From NCBI RefSeq assembly GCF_039545035.1, contig NZ_BAABRO010000005.1, positions 531,605-595,604 on the forward strand: a stretch of DNA of 64,000 bases. The letters run 5' to 3'. The notes beneath the pieces are model-generated. The model searched no databases. It was given only the letters and a program-made list of their open reading frames with translations, and was not told the DNA's origin. The DNA comes from Novipirellula caenicola (GTDB lineage Bacteria; Planctomycetota; Planctomycetia; Pirellulales; Pirellulaceae). Numbering within the stretch: the first letter of the stretch is position 1; each line of letters opens with the position of its first letter. The translations under genes and the position numbers were made by a program. Positions 55,926 through 64,000 of this stretch are shown here, piece after piece.

Positions 55926-57335
55926 ATGATCTCTCGGTCACGATACACGCTAGCCAGCGTCTGTTTTGCTCTTCTAGTCTCAAACAGTGGATTGTCCGGA
56001 CCCACGCAAGTGATGGCCGCTGGCAACAAGGGGCCCGTCTACACCGAGACGCCAGATTCGGAACCCAATTTTCCGCTGATGGGCGAGTTTGTTGGTCCGA
56101 TTAAAACGGATAGCGAAGACAACAACGTGGTGGCTTTGCAAATTCGGCCCATCGGCAACGATACGTTCGAGGCGATTCAGTACCTCGGCGGCTTGCCCGG
56201 CGAAGAAGGACACAAGACCGAGATGGTGCAGTTGATCGGCCGTCGCAGTGACGATTTTGTCGTGCTCTCGGGTGGCCCCTACGCCGTGTTTGTGGAAAAG
56301 GACGGCTGTCTGGTTTTGGACCGCAAGGGAAGCCGGCTGGGGGAACTGAAACGCGTCGAGCGTGAGAGTTCGACGTTGCACGCGCCGCCGCCAGCCGATG
56401 CGATGGTGCTGTTTGACGGCACGTCGACTGACCAGTTTATCAACGGCCAGATGACCAAAGATGGTTTGTTGATGCACGGCACGATGATCAAACCAATGAT
56501 GCAAGATTTCAATCTGCATCTCGAGTTTCGCTTGCCTTATATGCCCGAAGCACTGGACCAAGCCCGAGGCAACAGTGGCATCTATTTGCACGGCCGTTAT
56601 GAATGCCAAGTGCTCGATTCGTTCGCCACTCCGGCCGTGTTCAATGGTTGTGGAGCGTTGTACCGCTTCCGTACTCCCGATTTGAACATGTGTTATCCAC
56701 CACTGCGTTGGCAAACCTATGACATCCAGTTCACCGCGGCTCGCTGGGACGCCGAAGGCAACAAGATCCGTGGCGCTCACGTGACCAGCTGGCTCAACGG
56801 AGTGAAAGTTCAAGACGATGTCGAGTTGCCAGGACCGACCGGCGCCGGGAAACCCGAAGAACCCAATTTGCTGCCCACGCTGTTCCAAGACCATGGCGAT
56901 CCAGTTCGTTTCCGCAACGTGTGGATTGTCGATCGTGGATTGGCCAGTGGGACGTTCCCCATCCGCCCGAGCAAAGAAGAAATCGAAGCTTTCCAAAAAG
57001 AAAAGCAAGCGAAATTGGAGCGTGAAAAGAAGGAGCAAGAAAAGAAGGCTCGCGAGCTAAAGGAAAAGAAACAAAAAGAAGAAGCGGAAAAGAAGAAACA
57101 GGCCGAGATGAAGGCGGCTGCGGAGAAGGAAGCGGCCGAGAAAGCAGCGACCGAAAAGGCAGCGGCAGAAAAAGCAGCGGCAGAAAAAGCAGCGGCAGAA
57201 AAAGCAGCGGCAGAAAAAGCAGCGGCAGAAAAAGCAGCGGCAGAAAAAGCTGCTGCTGAAAAAGCCAAGGCGGAAAAGGAATCGGCCAAGCCTGAGACCA
57301 AAGAGGAAGCGAAGCCAGCCGAAGCGGCTAAGTAG
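55926..57335 (+). CDS. Exported DUF1080 protein with an Ala-Glu-Lys coiled tail
   Basis: A 469-residue protein. Signal peptide, then a first part of about 140 residues (MGEFVGPIKTDSEDNNVVALQIRPI) and a DUF1080 concanavalin-like domain at about 155-340 (MVLFDGTSTDQFINGQM, GNSGIYLHGRYECQVLDSF, MCYPPLRWQTYDIQFTA), the fold of 3-keto-disaccharide hydrolases. The last 115 residues are charged: KEK/EKKE helix, then AAAEK pentapeptides encoded by six identical 15-bp units (57159-57248). Such a tail would form a coiled coil or a flexible charged spacer. The stop TAG is the first codon of a repeat element. Confidence 0.85.
   Translation: MISRSRYTLASVCFALLVSNSGLSGPTQVMAAGNKGPVYTETPDSEPNFPLMGEFVGPIKTDSEDNNVVALQIRPIGNDTFEAIQYLGGLPGEEGHKTEMVQLIGRRSDDFVVLSGGPYAVFVEKDGCLVLDRKGSRLGELKRVERESSTLHAPPPADAMVLFDGTSTDQFINGQMTKDGLLMHGTMIKPMMQDFNLHLEFRLPYMPEALDQARGNSGIYLHGRYECQVLDSFATPAVFNGCGALYRFRTPDLNMCYPPLRWQTYDIQFTAARWDAEGNKIRGAHVTSWLNGVKVQDDVELPGPTGAGKPEEPNLLPTLFQDHGDPVRFRNVWIVDRGLASGTFPIRPSKEEIEAFQKEKQAKLEREKKEQEKKARELKEKKQKEEAEKKKQAEMKAAAEKEAAEKAATEKAAAEKAAAEKAAAEKAAAEKAAAEKAAAEKAAAEKAKAEKESAKPETKEEAKPAEAAK
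57159..57248. repeat. Six identical 15-bp units inside the DUF1080 gene
   Basis: GCAGCGGCAGAAAAA repeats six times without a mismatch, with degenerate units on both sides (a seventh reads GCTGCTGCTGAAAAA). Each unit encodes AAAEK. Perfect identity at synonymous sites means recent slippage; copy number may vary between strains. Confidence 0.9.
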
Positions 57336-57470
57336 CTCAGCGGCTTGTTGATTTCGTGACGTTTCCTTCGGCAAGAGGCCAATGATGGACTTCCTAGTCC
57401 GTCAATGGTGTATTCGACGGACTAGGAAGTCCGTCGTACGACTCAATCAACATACCATCAACAGCTTTCG
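57332..57470. repeat. Composite nested palindrome, cargo type A, copy 4
   Basis: GTAGCTCAGCGGCTTGTTG on the left, GGACTTCCTAGTCCGTC and GACGGACTAGGAAGTCC in the centre, CAATCAACATACC and AACAGCTTTCG on the right. The outer hairpin is decayed but the inner stem is perfect over 17 bp. It overlaps the DUF1080 stop codon. Confidence 0.85.
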
Positions 57471-57530
57471 TTTTCCGGGGTGATCGAAACGCTATGATCG
57501 CGGAGCGATCAGCGACAATGATCAGCGACA

Positions 57531-58496
57531 TTACAGTGGGGCGGGTAGGTCGCGGCGTTTGAAACAAACGATGGCGGCGGCGTAAAACGCTAGCCCCAAG
57601 CCAATCAAAATCAATGGGTACACCAGCGGCGGCAGCATCGTGTCGCCGACTCGATGCGTAAGTGTCCAAGGCGTATACAGCGATTCTTGGGCGACCATCG
57701 ACGTCATCTGTTGCGGCTTGTAGCAGCTGAAGAAGGTCATCGATAGCAAAAACTGCAGCGACTCGGCCGCTTTGCCCAACCCCAGCATCACCAGTTGGAC
57801 GATATAAATCGCAACCGTCACTCCGATCGTTCGCCAGCGATAGCGATCGATGCTGCTAAGTAGCGTCGAAAGTCCTAGTACGAAGAAGCCGAACGCAAAC
57901 AAGTGAAACGTCGAGGCGGCGAAGATTCGCACGTCCACTCGCTCGCTCAAGTGCAGCGTCTGCGTTTCAGGTTCGCCCATCGTCAGCGGCAAATCAAACT
58001 CGATGATCGGAATGCGGACTGTCGGCGGAGGCACGGTCTCTTTTACGCTGGTCGTTTGGACGCCAACACCGATTCCAGCCCACACCAACATGCACAGCAG
58101 CGCCAATCCGACGATCGAGACGGTGGCGTGTGACAGCAGCAACCGAGCACGGCTGATCGGTTGCGAGAGCACCATTTCGAGCGTCCCACGGCCGAGTTCG
58201 CCGCTGACCACGTCGCTGCCACGTGAAATGCACCAGATCACGATGCACAGGATGACGATGGGTTCGTCGTACGTCATCCCGACGCGACCGGGATAGGTGA
58301 ACAGCGAATCAAATTCAATCGGCGAGAATTTTTCAAACTCACGAAATTGTTCGACAATCGTTTGAAATTGCCCCATGTCCAACAGGCTGACGACCCACAC
58401 GCGGATCCAGGCAAACGCAAATAACGCTAACCCGCAAGATGCGAACAACAAAAACGATTGCCCGATGTACTTCTTTAGCAAGATTCGGTCGATCAT
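57531..58496 (-). CDS. ABC-2 type transporter permease
   Basis: A 321-residue membrane protein of the ABC-2 type with about six hydrophobic segments: FLLFASCGLALFAFAWIRVW, EPIVILCIVIWCISRGSDVVSGE (the conserved ELGRGTLEMVLSQPISR loop follows), HATVSIVGLALLCMLVWAGIG, FHLFAFGFFVLGLSTLLS, VTVAIYIVQLVMLGLGKA and LVYPLILIGLGLAFYAAAIVCF, all cited in part. It works with the ATPase encoded just upstream; their reading frames overlap by 4 bp. The exported compound is unknown. Confidence 0.9.
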   Translation of the reverse strand: MIDRILLKKYIGQSFLLFASCGLALFAFAWIRVWVVSLLDMGQFQTIVEQFREFEKFSPIEFDSLFTYPGRVGMTYDEPIVILCIVIWCISRGSDVVSGELGRGTLEMVLSQPISRARLLLSHATVSIVGLALLCMLVWAGIGVGVQTTSVKETVPPPTVRIPIIEFDLPLTMGEPETQTLHLSERVDVRIFAASTFHLFAFGFFVLGLSTLLSSIDRYRWRTIGVTVAIYIVQLVMLGLGKAAESLQFLLSMTFFSCYKPQQMTSMVAQESLYTPWTLTHRVGDTMLPPLVYPLILIGLGLAFYAAAIVCFKRRDLPAPL

Positions 58497-59503
58497 GATC
58501 GGGCTCGCGAGTTTGCTTGTTCCATGTTCGTTGCATCCGAGGTGTCGGTAATCAATGCGGTCGCAACCGGTTCACCGGCATGGACCGCTTCGTATACCGT
58601 GCGAAGTCCATACGGTTCAAAGCGAATTTGTTTCAAGTTGAGAGAGTCAATCCATTTGAGGATTGGTCCAAGGTCGCCGGCGGTATCAATTTGAATTTGA
58701 TGGGCGGCATGCTTTGACGCTCTGGTGCGAACATGTACGGATCCTTTCAGCGCATCCGGGACTTCGATCGACGTTTCGCGGGTGATGGCGGTCATGCGGT
58801 GGCGTTGGAACAGATCGCTCATCCACATCTCGTGCGCCAAGCGGCCGCGACGCAGGAACGCGACGCGGTTACAGGTGTCTTCGATTTCGCTGAGCACGTG
58901 CGACGACAGGATCACGGTGCGGCCGTTGTCGCGAGCTTCGATGACCAATTGCAATACCGCCGCTCGCACGGTCGGATCGAGATTCGCTGTCGGTTCGTCC
59001 AGGATCAGCAGCGGTGTCTGTGGCCCTAGCACGACGGCGAGAGCCAGTTTCTGCCGCATTCCGGTCGACATGAACGCCACCCGGGTTTTTAGATCGAGTT
59101 CCAGCAGTTCGGCCACTTCGCGGCTACGCTGCAGATCGCCGTAGGGATGCATTTCAGCAAAAAATTTCAGCACGCCATCGCCTCGCATGTGACGCGGCAA
59201 ACGGGCATCGCCGGGCAAATAGGCGACTTGCCGACGGACCGCCACGCTGTCGTCTTCGGCGTCAATCCCGAGCACCGTCGCACGACCCGCTGTCGGGTGC
59301 AGGTAGCCAAGCAGCAAGCGAATCAGCGTGGTTTTACCGGCGCCATTGGGGCCAAGCAGGCCAAAAATATCACCCGCCCCGACGCACAGCGAACAATCAC
59401 GCAGGGCATCAAAGTCGCCATAGCGTTTGCCAAGTCCGTCACAGCGCAGCACGATATCGCCGGGCGAGTCGGGATCGCCAAAGAGCTCGGGGGCATCGCC
59501 CAT
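58493..59503 (-). CDS. ABC transporter ATP-binding protein (ABC-2 partner)
   Basis: A 336-residue ATPase from the ATG at 59503 (MGDAPELFGDPDSPGD). Walker A GPNGAGKTTLIRLLLGYL, the signature MSTGMRQKLALAVVLG (a non-canonical TGM in place of SGG), Walker B LLILDEPTANLD and the switch SSHVLSEIEDT are present. The C-terminal 110 residues (ASKHAAHQIQIDTAGDL) form the extra domain of polysaccharide/antibiotic-export ATPases. The stop overlaps the permease start. In-frame sequence upstream to 59656 has no conserved features. Confidence 0.92.
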   Translation of the reverse strand: MGDAPELFGDPDSPGDIVLRCDGLGKRYGDFDALRDCSLCVGAGDIFGLLGPNGAGKTTLIRLLLGYLHPTAGRATVLGIDAEDDSVAVRRQVAYLPGDARLPRHMRGDGVLKFFAEMHPYGDLQRSREVAELLELDLKTRVAFMSTGMRQKLALAVVLGPQTPLLILDEPTANLDPTVRAAVLQLVIEARDNGRTVILSSHVLSEIEDTCNRVAFLRRGRLAHEMWMSDLFQRHRMTAITRETSIEVPDALKGSVHVRTRASKHAAHQIQIDTAGDLGPILKWIDSLNLKQIRFEPYGLRTVYEAVHAGEPVATALITDTSDATNMEQANSRARS

Positions 59504-59838
59504 TTTCGTGCTTCGCAGGTCACCGGCGTTAGGAGCAAGTGGATTTTCGAGTGGATTCAAACGCGTGGACTCGCCATCGAGGGAGGGAGGGGGGATGGTC
59601 GTGGGCTTCGGAAACAAGGCAAAATGAACAGGGCAAATCAACGATCGCTGGGCCACGGGTTTATCGGCCGCAGGATCACGGGGCTACTTGATCACAGGGT
59701 CGCTCGATAACTGGGCCGCTTAATAAGTGGGTCGCTTGTTGTCTAGCACGACGCCCTTTATTGTTTGCAAAGGTCAAATCGTAGGAAGTGGACTTTCGGC
59801 GATCAAAAAGCAGCAAACCAATTAAACAGGCGTTTCCC

Positions 59839-63442
<3,604 letters not shown>

Positions 63443-63454
63443 TCGAAATGTGGG

Positions 63455-64000
63455 ATAGGCTTCCAGCCTGTCATCGGCCGGAGAGAGGTTGCTCGAGGGA
63501 TCATTAGCAAGATATTCGCACGGCTTTCCAAGCCGTCAGCGTATCTCGGTTTGATCGTCGCGACGAGAATAGTCACGTGCGATTTTTGATCCCGTGAACT
63601 CGCTCGTAGCGAAAGTCGCGAAGACTTTCGAGGTGTGAGATAGGCTTCCAACCTGTCATCGGCCGGGGAGAGGTTGTTCGAAGGATCTTTAGCAAGATAG
63701 TCGCACGGCTTTCCAAGCCGTCAGCGTATCTCGGTTTGATCGTCGCGACGGGAATAGTCACGTGCGATTTTTGATCCCGTGAACTCGCTCGTAGCGAAAG
63801 TCGCGAAGACTTTCGGGGTGCGGAATTGGCTTCCAACCTGTCATCGGCCGGGGAGAGGTTGCTCGAGGGATCATTAGCAAGATAGTCGCACGGCTTTCCA
63901 AGCCGTCAGCGTATCTCGGTTTGATCGTCGCGACGGGAATAGTCACGTGCGATTTTTGATCCCGTGAACTCGCTCGTAGCGAAAGTCGCGAAGACTTTCG
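63455..64000. repeat. 185-bp tandem repeat array continuing beyond the window
   Basis: Three units start at 63455, 63640 and 63825 (period exactly 185 bp), the last running to the window edge. Each contains GGCTTCCAACCTGTCATCGG, GCACGGCTTTCCAAGCCGTC (a hairpin), and ends with the hairpin core GTAGCGAAAGTC ... GACTTTCG. Minus-strand frames through the units (starting MTGWKPI) are repeat by-products. Confidence 0.85.

Overview
The window is a piece of a planctomycete chromosome, most likely family Pirellulaceae (Rhodopirellula or Rubripirellula-like). The markers are a paired DUF1501 and PSD1-type cytochrome/DUF1549/DUF1553 gene set, two formylglycine sulfatases, DUF1080, TIGR03067 and TIGR03032 family proteins, a secreted repeat protein with the LExRxLLAG N-terminal motif, and EF-hand proteins. 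Taxonomy is inferred from gene content only. There is no phage, transposase, integrase or rRNA gene. One tRNA gene (Ala, GGC) was found.

Layout. 1-10.7 kb is mostly housekeeping: the ClpC C-terminus, a ThiF/MoeB-type E1 enzyme, a CcsA/HemX-like protein overlapping hemA, scpB with an extreme Asp/Glu tail, an anchored protein overlapping a cysteine desulfurase, a short divergent dnaA with DnaA-box-like sites, and corA. 10.8-19.3 kb has a sulfatase, a GH97 glycosidase (probably a retaining alpha-galactosidase), an alcohol dehydrogenase-like protein, exported proteins, a SOUL protein and a NYN-domain protein. 19.4-22.9 kb is a four-gene operon: a Cys-rich thioredoxin-fold lipoprotein, an FtsX/MacB-type permease, a LolD-type ATPase and an ArsR repressor, behind a striking dyad operator. 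22.9-25.2 kb is gene-free and built of duplicated repeats. 25.3-28.7 kb holds a polyol dehydrogenase and an NCS1-type permease. 29.3-34.1 kb is the DUF1501/PSD1 pair. 35.6-37.6 kb is hflK-hflC. 38.2-42.0 kb is one 1289-residue exported protein of unknown function. 42.1-46.6 kb has an esterase, a TIGR03067 protein, a VOC protein, a methyltransferase and a DUF1778-GNAT toxin-antitoxin pair with a readable promoter and two operators. 46.6-52.4 kb has a secreted repeat protein whose 3' end was duplicated with a REP-like element, a TIGR03032 protein and a DUF2256 pair. 52.4-64 kb has a methyltransferase with a Tat/lipobox signal, tRNA-Ala, a second sulfatase, a DUF1080 protein, an ABC-2 exporter, argJ and monomeric isocitrate dehydrogenase, and ends in a 185-bp tandem array.

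The most unusual feature is the intergenic DNA. Many gaps carry members of a palindromic repeat family: a 25-bp hairpin whose two arms change together (compensatory variants), used alone, in tandem, in head-to-head pairs, or as the outer shell of longer nested palindromes carrying different inner cargo. Several genes use the TAG inside this repeat as their stop codon. Four other palindromic element types, a roughly 400-bp element with GGGGACAGAGC-type ends, and nested or segmental duplications of these are also present. No mobilising enzyme is encoded here, so if these elements move they are moved in trans.
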